DNA from: Sarcocystis neurona
Taxonomy: Eukaryota; Apicomplexa; Conoidasida; Eucoccidiorida; Sarcocystidae
DNA length: 64,000 nucleotides
Assembly: GCA_000727475.1 (NCBI GenBank)
Contig: KL647294.1
Location: 1,424,369 to 1,488,368 of the forward strand
Reading direction: 5' to 3'
Part shown: in pieces, positions 12,162 to 25,100 of the stretch
How positions within the stretch are numbered: the first letter of the stretch is position 1
Layout of the letters: the number at the start of each line of letters is the position of its first letter
Made by a program: the position numbers and the translations under genes
The notes under the pieces: model-generated
What the model was told of the DNA's origin: nothing
What the model saw: the letters and a program-made list of their open reading frames with translations, nothing else
The model's database searches: none

Positions 12162-14834
12162 CTGTTGTTGTTGTTGTCCCACTATCACTTGACCTTCTCA
12201 TCGCACATAGATCCTGAATTCATGAGCAGGATTAATGTTCTTCATTAGTGTGTGTGCTACTACAAAGTTCTACAGCGGACAGATGGTTTCTCCGCATAAT
12301 AATGGTCAGCAGTGCGCGCGCCTCAGCACATCGTCGACTAACGTGTTGACGTACGTCTGCGCCCGCCCTGTCCAAAAAACGTAATTGCCGCATGTAGAGA
12401 CGGCACGTCTCTGAGTTCGGAAGCCTTACATTGAGGATTTATATTGCCCGCCGTGAAACGCTACGACGAAGCAGCAGCCACAGCAAACAAACTGTCGGCC
12501 GCATAGAGGCGAGTAGTAGTAGAGACAGATTAGCCGCAGGAGCTTACTCCAGGTCCGCGGCAGCAAAGGACGCTGCAGCAACTGCGAAGAAAACCCACTG
12601 GACAGTGATACCGAGAATTTTACCTACAGTGCGGCCCCGGCGTAGCAACTTTGCATGGAGGAATACACGGAAAAAAACAAGGTGGCACCGTTGGCGAAAG
12701 CGCTGCAGTAGGTTTGTGGGCGTCACACCTTTCGATTGAACGCTCAGCACAAGAAGGCGAACGAAGACTGTCAGACCAGCTGTACATCGCTCGAGTGCGC
12801 GTGTCCAAACACACGCACCACAGGCATAACTGACACTTTGTTGTTCGTCTGCAGTAGTTCAATCATACATGCGCCAGTAGAGTATGCTTGCATGCATGCG
12901 CACGTACGAACATATGTACATGTATACTACTACTACGGTATCTACACGCCATATTTGAATGTGTACGCTTATGTCTTTGTATATGTGTACGTCTCTATCT
13001 CTTTGTCCGTCTGTCTATCTGTATATGTTCGGTGTGGGTGTGTGTGGGCGTGTGGATGTTCTTCCCCGAGTTACCAGATTTTTGTTTTCTCTCGTTTCCT
13101 ATATAAGACAAGGACAAGGATAGTGGAACTGAAAGTACACGGAACTTGCGTGAAACAGAAAGTATTCGCTCCGCACCAACTTTTGTGGAGATATTTCACT
13201 ACACTATGGCTGATACGGCATTGCAATTTCGGCTATAAGAGAAAGGGTACAGCATTACAACGGAATATTAGTGGACTACTTGTGGAGGTTGCAAATTCTC
13301 GGCCACTATTTGATAGCTCTTGCATCCTCCGAATAATTGCTACTTTCCACCATTTCCGAGTGAAATTGTGTGGGTCCCTGCCGAGGGAAGGCTTCACGCT
13401 CGAGTATTCGAATGCAATCCTCCACAGGACAGTTTATGAAAACGCATCCATGGGCTTGTAAACAATTAGTCTCCTTTTTAGCACATGAGCTCGGATGCCT
13501 AGGTCGGTCACCTATACACATAGTTCACCGCGTGCTTTTTAGATGTAAAGTGGTCCCTTCTTATCAGCATAAATCCACCTCTTACAAGCTACGAGTACGT
13601 GCCTAGCGTAGACAAGTGAAGTACAGCCTGTGCACCTGTGCACGGTATATGTATGTCAGATACTTCACAGCGGAGCCCATGGTGAGTCTGTTCAGAGCCA
13701 TTCTGTCAGGGAATTGCGTCGTCGCGGCCGACCCACATATGATTAGCAACGCAAGGATTCGCGTCACTATTGGATTCAACTACAGTAGGTTTATATAAAA
13801 CATTTCTTTTGAGCATCAGCTCCATCACAAATGCCGTCGGATGTGTGGCGTGCGCCGAGTGCGACACGTAAACTTCCGTTGGAGCGCTAACTCGGAAAAC
13901 ATGTGCGCGTCTCCTGAAAACTCAGAGCTGACTGGTATTCGACTGTCGCAACCCACCTTTAGAGATTTGTTCATCTCCCGCCACCTGGTAAGCACGTGTA
14001 ACCTTGTTCAGAGACACAATCATGTACGCACCCATGTATGTGTATAGCGTCCCAAACCTTGCGACACAAACAGAGGCCGATAAGCAATGCTATGTGGCGA
14101 CACATGGCTACGGAGACAGACATATGTGTGGCCGCACAAAACGTGTGTACCAGATTCTGGTCATTGAAGGTGCACTTGCTTCATAAAGAATTGTGAGCCT
14201 CCTCTGACGCCATCGCCAGCGGTTTTGGACTTTCGCAGTGATACGACGTGTCGGTGACTTTGAGCCAATGCGCACATCAGCATGACAAACCGTGTATTTG
14301 TACACACATAATAGACACGTACCACGACAAATTTCCCTTTATATGCACACGTACAGCTAGGCAAGACTGCCCATGAGCACCTATTCATCCTCCCACGCAC
14401 ACACGTTGCTAGATGCTGCCAAGCGGATGCACAAGAGACCGGGCAACAGATGGCTGACTGTGCGCGCCGCTGCTGCGCCTAGTGCCCAACGTGGTAGCCT
14501 TGAACAAAATATTCACCACTCAGCTTTAAGCAAGGAAGTCCCGTCCAAAAATCCGATTAACAAGAGCCGTCGGCAATAAGAAACCAGTGTACACAGCGTG
14601 GTTCAATCGGCAGTGTGCGTCTCCTACTTCCTGTGGTCAAGAGGACATCCACGCGACGTCCCGTCCTTGCTGCGCTTTATGTGTACTTGCATGTCCTTGT
14701 GTAACGAGACAACCGGCACACCGGTCGAATTGTTTAAACACATATGCATATACACTTCAAGGAATCCAAACGTCGGACTGTAGGTGAAAGAATCACGCAG
14801 CTATCTCTGTTGCTCACCGCCTACCCTCTGTTTT
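12162..14834. other. Between YbjQ-domain gene and RCC1 giant; unresolved 5' exons
   Basis: Missing 5' exons of the YbjQ-domain gene should lie here. A minus-strand candidate at 12540-12860 has AG and GT sites, but no phase gave recognisable protein. The 241-codon plus frame at 12736-13461 is Tyr/Val/Cys-rich simple sequence. 13.5-14.8 kb shows nothing. Confidence 0.4.
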
Positions 14835-17800
14835 CTACTGCTGCTGTTCAAACACGAACGTTTCTCCTTCCCCCGCCTCTATGTGACTTTTCTGCGTTCC
14901 CGCGGCGCCACGCAAGTGCTCGGGCTGCCACGACTGCGGAGGCATGTGCTGATGCGCACGTTGCCTCTGCTGATGCTGGGGCTTATACGGACGCTGCTGC
15001 ATACACCTCCGCTGTCGAAGAGGCTTCTGCTGCTGCTGTACATTTTCCTGCTCCACTCGCTGTCTCTGCTCGTGATCCTGCTTTGGTGCTTGCTGCTGGG
15101 CGTGTTCCCCCTGCTGCACGTTGCGCAATTGCTGTCGCGCGTAGGACTGCCGCTGCATGCAGGGAGTCTGCCACTGGTAGCGTCGCTGTTCCACTGGCGA
15201 CCAATCCCGACGAGCCCGGTGGTACTGCTGGAAGCGCCGCTCGTTTTTCATGGCCTCTGCGGACTCCTGGTGGCACTGCTGCTGATGGGAAGAGAGGCAG
15301 TGCGGCCACTTGTCCTCTTCCCGATACCGCATCTGATCTTGACTCGGTTTCCGATGCTGCCAATATCGTTGCCCATGCTCTTTCCGCTGCCGTGCCGTCG
15401 GATACTGACGTTCACGAGCATCGTGCACTCCCAGTGTGTTCAACCTACTGTTGTACATCTCTGAAGTACGTTGAGTGTGCGGTTTCTCCGGCGCTGCTGT
15501 CGAAAGAACATGTGAAGTCGTTTCTCCATTTGACGCGGCGTTCCTAAGCGACGAAAACTCTGCTGCAACTCCAGCGTTGCCTCCTCTGCCTGCTGCTCCC
15601 CCTCCCGCCAACGTAGCCGCCGACGGTGTTGGTGGGGCCTCGAATGGTGCGTCTGGGGTCGCTGCTGCTGCTCGCCTTGATTCCATCTCTAAACGTGCCG
15701 CTTCTTTGTTCTCTCTTTCCTCCATTTTACTGATAAGCCAGAGCGCTTCTTGCAAGTCTGCCTCCTCGTCCCGCTGCCGCTGCTGGGCTAACTGCTCCTG
15801 CAACTGCTGCTGCTGCACCTCCACCAAATCCACCGCTCCCTCTCCTTGTGCCCGCAGCGCCGCTTCCAGTCCCCAGCAATTGAAGGAAGCACCGCAACGC
15901 AATGGAGTCGAGCGACTCACTGTCGGGGCCAGTTTCCACATACTGCAGTTCATGACAGCGTCCAAACAGCCTTCATTCTCGATCACGCAGCTACTTCTCT
16001 TAGGTCCATACATCTTTCTGCTATTGTTGTTGTTAATGCAAGTGTTGCTGTTGCTGCCGCTGGTGTTCCCCGTAGCGCTGCTCCCAGTGCTAGTACTGCT
16101 ACTATTGTTGCCCCTGCCGCCGTTGCCCGCGCTGCAACAGCTGCTGGCGTTTCCTATTCCGTCGTTGCCTCTAAGGTGGCAGGGAGCTGCGGTGCTGCCA
16201 CCGGCATCGTCAGTAGCTGTTGCTGCCTGCTGGAGCAGAATCTGTGCAGTCCTGGTCGTCGACTTGCTTTCCCCCCCTTTGCCTTTGTGCTCCTTCGTCG
16301 TCGTAGCGAGTGCTGTTATTCCTTGGGAACAGCCTCTAAATCGCAGAACTAAAGCGGGCTGCTCAGTCCCTCGTGTAGCAGCAGCGCCAGCAGCCAAGTG
16401 TTGAAGCTCCCGCTGCAACTGGCGTTGTCGTTTCAGCTGTTTCTGACGCTGCAGCTCCTCTTCCTCTCTCATTACTTCGGCTAAAGACTGCGGTTTGGGA
16501 GACACATGGTTCTCCCCTCGTTTTCCCGTATTCTCTTCAGGCTTACCCGTGCTCCTTCCTCCACAAGTGCCACTACTGCTTTTGCTACCAAAGCTATTGC
16601 TGTTGCTGTTGCTGCCGTTGATGCTAGTGCTGCTGCTGCTGCTAATGGTGCTTGTGCTGCTACTGCTTGCACTGTTGCTGCTGTTGTTGCGCCCGCTGCT
16701 ACTGCCGGGCCCCGTGCTACTGCCGCTAGTGCCGTGGCCACTATAACTTCCCCTTCTGGTATTGCTTTTCGCTCCGTCCTCTGTCTTTTTTGCCATTATT
16801 CCTTGTCCCCAGGGTCTTCCCGCAGCTTTCTGTACAAGCTCCGCAGTTCCTGCTACTTTTCCATCCGCCTGCGACGGAGCTGCATCATCTGCGTTTTCGC
16901 TTCGTTCCTCTGTTTGAAGTTCTTTTCCTCTCCCCCCTTTCCCTGCTTTGTATTTCCGTCCTTTAGACTGCGGAGGCAACATCAAAAAATCTTTCAGACT
17001 GACTGAGAACCGACGCACAGGCTGCGGGTGATGCACACCAACGGCTGCAGCAGCTTGAGACCCAGCACGAGTTACCTGGTATGGAACAGAAGCCGAACAA
17101 AAGGCCGCAGCGTGTGACTCATACGCGTGTGCAGAGGCACCAGAAGTTCCGTAAAGCGCTGCAGACCCAGAAGTCTTTCTTGCTGAAGGAACGTGCTGCA
17201 GTAAGCATCTGTCTTCGTTTTCTCCTCCGGATTTTCCCACAAGAGCTGCATCTCCTTGTCTACCTCCAAGTGTGCCTGCCGATTCTGCTGCTGCTGGTGG
17301 CACTGTTCCTCGTCTTCCGTTTGCGGCGTGCACTGCTCTCGTCGCCTCAGAATTCACCAGCACCTGTGTGCCTCCTGTATCTAGGGATTCGCGAGAAATG
17401 GGAGCAGCAGTCCCCCTCTCTGCTGTGTTGCTGCACGCGCATCTCTCTTTCTTTTGCTGCTTCCTTCTGGACCACACCTGCTGCCAGGCTGCTGCGGAGC
17501 ACGTTTCGCCGGCGCTGAGGATTGACTTGCGATCCTGCGATATTTCTCTAGCCCCTACGGAAGCTTCCCTCTTTCCCTGCGGTCCGCCTGCTGCTGCTGG
17601 TGCCGCAGAAATCGCTTGAGACGTAGAGTTTGCCGCTAGAGGTAGTGCCGCTGCTGCTGCTCCTGCAAATGCCTCTCCCTCACATGCTGCGTCAGGGCAT
17701 TGATTCTTTCTCCCCCACACACGCCTCCCTTTTCCGGGTCCTGCAGCACAGGAAAGAGAAGCGCTTGGGTGTTCCGGTGTTTCGTGGGCTCCAACAGCTG

Positions 17801-20800
17801 CAGACACAGCAGGTGTGGCAGCCGAGGAGACAGTGTCACATGCAGAAGCCGCTGACGCAACAAGTTCACGCCCAGGACCACGCGCCGCCGCGTCTCCAGA
17901 CGAAGCGGCTGCATCAGAAAACCGCCGAAGCGTCCGGTGGGTAGCCACACGAGATGGAGTTCGTTTTGTAAAAGCAGCCAACGACGGAAATTCAACAGAC
18001 GCGGCTGTAGTTGTTATTGCTGTCGCTGCAGCAACGCACCGAAGATTTGAGAATGCACCAGGTGTACCTCCCTCTCCTCTTGAAGCAAGCTCCGCGGACA
18101 AGCTATTCAGAGGATATCGTAAAGCGAGGCCCTTTTCTCCACGCTCTGCATCCCTGCATGCTGACGTGTCTTCCTCTGCTGCCGACAGCACCGCACTCAC
18201 CGTTTTAGCTGCTGCTCCTGCTGCTGCTGTTGGGACTGGTGTGGCGATCGCCTCCCTTCTCGCTGCAAGCGTTCCTCCGAACTCACTCTCTGTACCTCCT
18301 ACTGCTACGTTTATAAAATCGATGTTCTTCTTTGCCACTACCACTTGGCATGTATCTTCTTCCAGTCTCTCCTGGACTGTCGGTCTCTCTTTTTTTTTTC
18401 TACTGTCCAACTCGCACGCATTCTTTGCTTTCCCTGCTTTCAAGGCTGCCTTGTGCTCGGATTTCATCTTCACTATTGTCTCAGAATTCTCGTGCTCTTC
18501 GGCGAGTGCCGCATTAAGGCTGCGATGTGCAGCGCCCCTACACACAGGGAACCAGAGCATGTTCGGCCAACACTGCAACAGCAGCTGCCTCTCGTAGGCG
18601 TCGTGGCAGCTACAGCCACTTTGTGCTGCCTGCTGCATGTCGCTCTTGCTTGCGCTGCTGCCCCCTCTTTCCACTAACACGCTGGCTCGTCGCTGCAGCA
18701 GATACAGCAGCGGCTGCCGCTTCAGTCTCTCAACCAAACGCTCTGCTGCTCCAGCAGCGGAGAGACGACCAGCAAAAAACTCCTGCAGTTGCTCCTCCTC
18801 TTGGATTTGCTGCTGAAGCGCCTCACTCTCTTGCTGCAACATCTGTGGATGCTCGTAGAGGGGACCCGCATTCGTAAACACCGGAAGACTACGTCTGGAC
18901 CCTTCAGCATCAACAGCGTCGTCCTCCGTCATCGCACGCCTGCTGTTGACTGCAAGGTATACGTAGCTGCGCAAGAAATCCGTCGCTGCTGTTCGTAGAA
19001 CACGTAGCAGCGCAGTTTTCTCTGCAACCCAACCTTCCTTCGCCGCATCCCTTGCTGGCGCACCGGTATTCCTTGCTTGTGATACCCGTGCTACAGTCCG
19101 GCTTCTGTCCCCGTTGTACATGCGGTCCACTTGATACTCCGTTGTGAATCGTACGCCGACCCCCCTTGCTTCTGCTATTTCGTCTTCGCTTCCATCGTCC
19201 TCCCACCATCCGCGCTGCCGTGCGGCGGCTGCGAGAGACAGCGCCCTCGGCGGCATGGAGACCACCAAAGAGCCGCCTGCATGTGCCGGCGCCTCTGCCG
19301 TCCCTTGTGTTGTTCCTGGTGGATCTCGTATCTCTTCGTTTCCTACAGACAAAGCTGCTGCGCCTAGGAACGCACGCTGGTGACGTTGTGGAAGACTGCG
19401 CCTCCGGGTAACTGCTGCGGACGTGTCATAGCGACCGTCGGCAGCATCCACTTCTGCTTCGTGCTGCAGCTCGGGTTGCGTACTGCAGCAGCGGCAAATG
19501 AAACAGCACCACGGCGGACCAGCAGCGCCGCATTTTCCTCCACATAATTGGGAACCAGGTAGGGGCCCATCGCACCTGCACACTAGCAGTTCAGCGAGGC
19601 CGCGCAGCAGGTACTGCATTCCAACCGCAGCAGGTACATGGCGGGGATCACGGCGATGATTCTCCATCAGCTGTAATTGCCCCATTATTTCCCCGCCCAC
19701 TGCACAGGTGTGGCTGTGATTCACCGCGACGTTTGTGCCGCTACTGTCGCTGGTAATAATGATGGAGCTACTACTGCTGCTGCTGCTGTGCGTGCTCCTG
19801 CAAGTGTCGGTGGCGCTGCGGTTACTGAAAATGCTGCTGCTGGAGCTACAGCGCCCGGTGGAGCTGCTACAGCAACAGCAAACAGCCTTTCCACCAGCTG
19901 CCAGCTTTGCATCGACCTTACTCTCTGTGAGAAGAGGAGGAGCAGCAGGCAACGGCGGAGGCAGAGTAGCACCGCCCAGAGCAGCCAAAACAAAAGGTAA
20001 ATTAAAGAGGAGGTACAGACAGCAAAAATCATAAAGGGATTTGTCGCGCACACACAGTGCGGCTGGGGCTACCGTGTAGAGCAGAAACGAAGGACTTGGG
20101 GGGAGCGGGGACTTCACACGCAGTAGCGCCCGAGCGGCAAATGCCCCGAGAGAGGGTGGCGTCGCAGAGGCAACCGCCGTTGTTTCAGTACCTGCGGGAG
20201 GGTGAAAGTCGATACCTGAATTGCCCGGAGAAGAAGGAAAACTCGCACTACTGGGAGGAGTACCAGCTCTCGCAGCGGAAGCATCAGCATCACCAGAGGT
20301 GGACGGAGAGCGGGCCACCGCTGCTGCAGCGTAGGTGACACCAGATGGAGCAGCAGCAGTGCACGCAGCAACATCAGCAGACGTGATAGCAAACACAGAC
20401 GCACTCGGCACTCCGGACTCAGGCAGCAGGTCTGACGGACGGCCAACACCCGCTATGAAAAGGTCTGCAGAAGGTAGACTTGCGGCGCCAGCACGCAGTC
20501 GACCCTCTGACGCGACAGAAGTGGGTGGGGGGGCCGACGCACCCGCAGTGCTACCAGCAGGCCAACCAGCAGCACACCGCGCAACACCACCAGCAGCCAG
20601 TGACTGAGCATGGAGAGACGCATCAACAGCAGCAGCAGGTGGTGCACAGGGAGAGCTAGCACGTGTTGTGTGCGGCAACCTGTCGGCTGCGCGTACTGGA
20701 CTGACTGATGATGTGGCCCCTGGCGGAAGCCGCGTGCGTGCATTTACTGCCGAAGGTGAATTTCCGTGAGAAGTAAGAGAGTCTGCTGTTGACGCTGATG

Positions 20801-22116
20801 TTGCTGCCGCCGGCTCCGCCGCTGGTGCTAACGCCGATCCTGCTCCAGAGCTACGTAGTTCCACCTGCGCTCCGTGCGTTGCAGCGGACGTTGGAGACTG
20901 AGAGAAGGCACCAGACGATGCAGGGAGACATGGAGGACGTGTTGCGTGAGACGCGAACGCTGTGGAGATATCAGTGGCTGCAGTTCCAGGTAGGCGAAAA
21001 GCTGCTGGGGAGGCGCTGAGGGAACTGCCGACGCAGCCCACGCATGCAGAAGACCTGTTCGATGGAAGATTACCGAGAGAAGGAGGAAAGGAGGGAGAGT
21101 ACATCGCGACCACCGCCGCTGCATGCGTGTCGCTGCCGCTAATCTGCTGCACACTCGCGAGGCCCGGAACAGGATGAAAGCAAAAGCTGAAGTACTCCGG
21201 CTCGCTGTCTCGATTCGCGCACCCTTCCAAACTGTGATTCTTGCCAAGAAACAGTTGCTCTTGCTGCTGCTGAAGTTGCGAGCGCTGCACCTGCTTCTGG
21301 TTCTGCTGCTGTTGCTGTTTGCCCGGGAGCCTCTGCTGCTGCGGCACCTCCTGTCGCTGGTCGTTCTGTTGCTGCTGCAACGGCTTCAGTAATGCCGTGC
21401 AACAGCTGGGAGAAAACCGGGAATCGGTAGCAGACGCCGATGCCCCTGCAGTCGCTGCACACTCTGCTGCATCCGAAGGAGGGGTAGTGGAGAACAGAAG
21501 ACCGTCTTGAGTGAGCAGATAAACACGCGTGGAGGTGACGACGAGCTGTCTTATGCGACACGGCGGCTGCAGGAACAGCACGTCCATCCGTTGCTGCACA
21601 GCAGCGTGTGCGCACGGGCACGAAAAAGAAGACGGGGGAGAGGAAGTTCGAAGTGCTGCTACTGTTTCCTCCCCGAGGGGTGCTACGCTTTCTACTGCAT
21701 CTACTACTTCCCCTGCCTGACGCCGAGCAACCGTTTTCCCTGCTGCTGCTGCACTCATTCCCTGGACTGAACAAGTGCTGTCCTCAGTCAGCGAAAGTGC
21801 AGGAGGCAATGTGGACGGCCGACAATTGAACGTACAGTTCCACGAAGCAGACGACGGCGGAGAAGACGACGACGAACAAGAGGAAGAGGAAGGGGTCCCA
21901 CAAGTTCGTCGTACGGCGGTAGAGACGGATGTGGAAGCAAACGAGCAACCGGGAACCCCACGGCAACGAGAAGTGATACAACATGACGACAAAGAAGAGG
22001 ACGGGGAACGAGAGGCATCACCAGCAGAGAATGTGGACGGAGAAAAAGTGGGGAGATAAGCAACGACTGCCCGGATAACACAAGGGCGCTGGCCACGGCA
22101 GCGCCACGCGTACAGT
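14835..22116 (-). CDS. RCC1 giant exon 5 (7.3 kb, C-terminal two-thirds)
   Basis: Open for 2,427 codons from acceptor GCGCGCAG to the stop. Starts LYAWRCRGQ, later RQLVVTSTRVYLLTQDGLLF (another RCC1-like strand pair) and VQQISGSDTHAAAVV. Then comes the possible BTB-type segment and more than 1,500 residues of mostly low-complexity sequence with CAG-encoded Gln, GCA-encoded Ala and AGC-encoded Ser. It ends in a Gln-rich tail. A small intron hidden inside cannot be excluded. Confidence 0.75.
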
Positions 22117-25100
22117 CTGCGCGCAGCACCCACAAACGCAAGCACACACAGATCCACGCTCTCACGTGTACATACCGAGAGAGAGAGAGAGACAACTAAG
22201 TGTAAGCAACGCGGGTTAAAGGCAAAAAAAAGGTGGCTACACACTGGGGACAATACAAACCTGCAGGGCAAGCACGCACCCGCACACACATACGGAAAAA
22301 GAGGACTGAATCTCCTTACATACGGGAAGAGGGTGGAAGATGCAGCCTGACGCCCGGCGTGGCACACGCACGTATCGCACCACCACACAAATCTTCTTAC
22401 ATAAAAACAGTATACAGTAACGTTCGTATACACCTGTAGGACAGTGAACAGCCGACGTGGTCAATCTGACACGCGCCACACAGAGACAGGTGTATTTTGA
22501 ATCAATATGTATATATATGTACACAGATACATACACAGACGCAGGCGCATACACACATACGTGTATATACGAATATGTACGAACACAGATATGTAAAACA
22601 TACTACACATGCAAATGAGCAGTTTTCTCTGCATATAGGTGCACGACTGTATCTAAACACACAATGAGAAAGAGCGAAGGAAGAGAGAACTATGACATAC
22701 GCAGCCACGGAAAGGGGCAGCTCGGGAAATGGTGGAAACTGCCTGGCACAAAGCGTACACAGAAGTATGTTGTATCAAGAACACGGATATATATCGCATT
22801 TCTTGCACTAGCGGTGGGTGCTTGCATATCTAGCCGCCGCTACTTTCGCTTTCACTGCCACACCGTGTACACGTACGTGCGCCTTTCCTTTTGATTGCCA
22901 CAACAAAGACGCGTACGTACGCTTTCCACCTATTCACGTATGTACACCTGCGGGGGTGCCAACCCGACACAGGTGGCTAGATTTACACAAATATATATAT
23001 ATATATGCCTACTTGTATGTACGTTTGTGCCTACAGCTCGCTCACCAACGTGCGTGCGTATCATTCGTGGATGCGCAATCTACCTGCGAGCCTCTCTACA
23101 CACAGCTCCACCGACGAGTGTGCCGTCCGACCCCTGCGGATTGCGTTAATCGCACTGTTCGCGTGTATGGGCCCGCGTCGAACCCTCACCAAGAACGTTG
23201 AACCGGGAAGCAAATCAGGCTGGCAGCAACAATAACACTATGTCCCCTTCTGCAGCACACTGCCGCAGTACAGGGGTAGCAGCTAATGCTGCTTTCACGC
23301 ACCGACTGCTGCTGCTACTTACGCCATGTGTCTACAGCCGTTCTCGCTGCCCCACAGCGCACCATCTACAGCCGCACCTGGTCAGTACCTCTCCGATGAC
23401 AATTGCGCTACAACTGCGCCTCCAGCCGCTGTTCCAGACTTCTATTACGCTCCCGTGTGTTGGGATTAAAGCGGTCGCAACTGCTTCTGGTGCTGCTCTT
23501 CGCGGTGTCATTTCGGCTGATGGGGTCGTTGCTGCGGCTGTAACACTGCGCACCTCGACAGTCGCACCAAGGCCACGCCGCTCGTAACGCCTACTAATAA
23601 TGCACTTCGGTACGGCTACAGTTATGCTAGGGATGACGCTAACACCGTCGCCGCTGCTACCGCACACCGCGAGCACTACAGCCGAGCGATAAGGAATGGC
23701 CGACATAGCTGCTGCTGCTGCTTCGGGCCGGTAGCACTGCAGCTACGCTGCAGATATTGCGAACTGTAGCCGCTGCTGCACTCTCTGTGCGGGGTCTCTG
23801 CCTAGCGTAGCTGCTCCTGCCGGGTGGCGCCTGCTGCGCCGACAGAAGCTCGCCTCACGCTATCCAGTCCAGTCGCTGTTCACATGTTGATTGTAGAGTA
23901 CCCGACGCCGAGCCGTTGCGGCTCAGTCCTTCAGATATCTACATAAAAAGACGCTGCATTCAGATACGGAGTACAAGCACACAAAGCGCTCGTGTTGCTG
24001 CACTTGTGGCTTCACTGCAGCCACGCCGAGTGCCCCAATGCTGCGCAGTAACTTCTGCTCCTACTGCTGCAGTGGCTTGCAGCAGTTGGGACCTCCGCTG
24101 GTGCAGAAACTGCGTTTTCTGTTTTTGTTGCAATGGCCGTTCTGCGCTTTTCAGTGCGGCTTCCGCTGCCGCAGTCCTCCTAATCTGCTTCGCACGTTAT
24201 CTGGTACTTGCAGCTTCTCCCGCTGCTCCTTCACCCGTCGCTGGTACCCTCCTCTTGCTGCAGTACCGCTCCTCACTCATCCACTTCCTGTTTCCGTTCG
24301 AACATCACTGCATCTCTTGCATTTTCCCCTGCTGGTGCCGCTAATTCTAATGTTGCTGCTCCTCTTACCGTTCGTCAACGCCTACGGCGATGCCGAGTGA
24401 GTCGCTAATGGCAACGCTATCCGGGCGCAACACAGGGCAGTGGCGGGCCGCAGGCTGCACACGCCATCCATTCTCATCCTCTGCAGTTGCTGCTGCGGCT
24501 GGTCCTTCGTGTCCTGCTGTTGCAGCGCATCCACCTGAATCAGCACCAGCAGCTATTCTCTCTTCGAAAAAGCCCGGGGCACGCAGCAGGCTGCTTCCCT
24601 TAAGTCGCAGAGGCATGAAGTAGGCGAGGTAAGAGGCTGGGGACGCAGGCGAACTGCGCGCGGAGCTACTAGCCGCAGCGAAACACGGCGACGAGAAAGC
24701 CGTGGTACGCGGAGGGAATGGACAACTACAACTACCTGCGCGGCTTGATACGCCGGCAGCGCTGCATGTTGCCGAGAACGAGGACACTACAAAGACATCT
24801 TTTTTGTTCTTGTCTGCCACGGTTGCTGTGGCTGCAGTACCACCACCAGTAGCAGCAGCAGTGTCGCCGGGAGCAACACACGGCCGAGAGCCTGCACCGG
24901 AGATTGTCGGACACTGCTGCTTCTGACGCGGGATCACCTGCTGCTGCGTTGCCGAAGCTTCGCCAGCAACGCCAGAAGGTGCAGCAGCAGCAGCAAGCAG
25001 CGCGTCCCCGGACACCGGGCTGCCACCCCACACGAAAGTGCCTACGAAGGAAAGATGGGAGAATAAAGAAATGTAGTCGCAGTAAACAGCAAAATTCGAG

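Noticed and set aside
12736..13461. 241-codon plus-strand frame
   Set aside because: Tyr/Val/Cys/His-rich translation of TGTG/TACG simple sequence; no start context, no domain.
14744..16404. Leu-, Ala- or Cys-rich plus-strand frames over the RCC1 exon 5 tail
   Set aside because: Shadows of CAG-rich minus-strand coding sequence.
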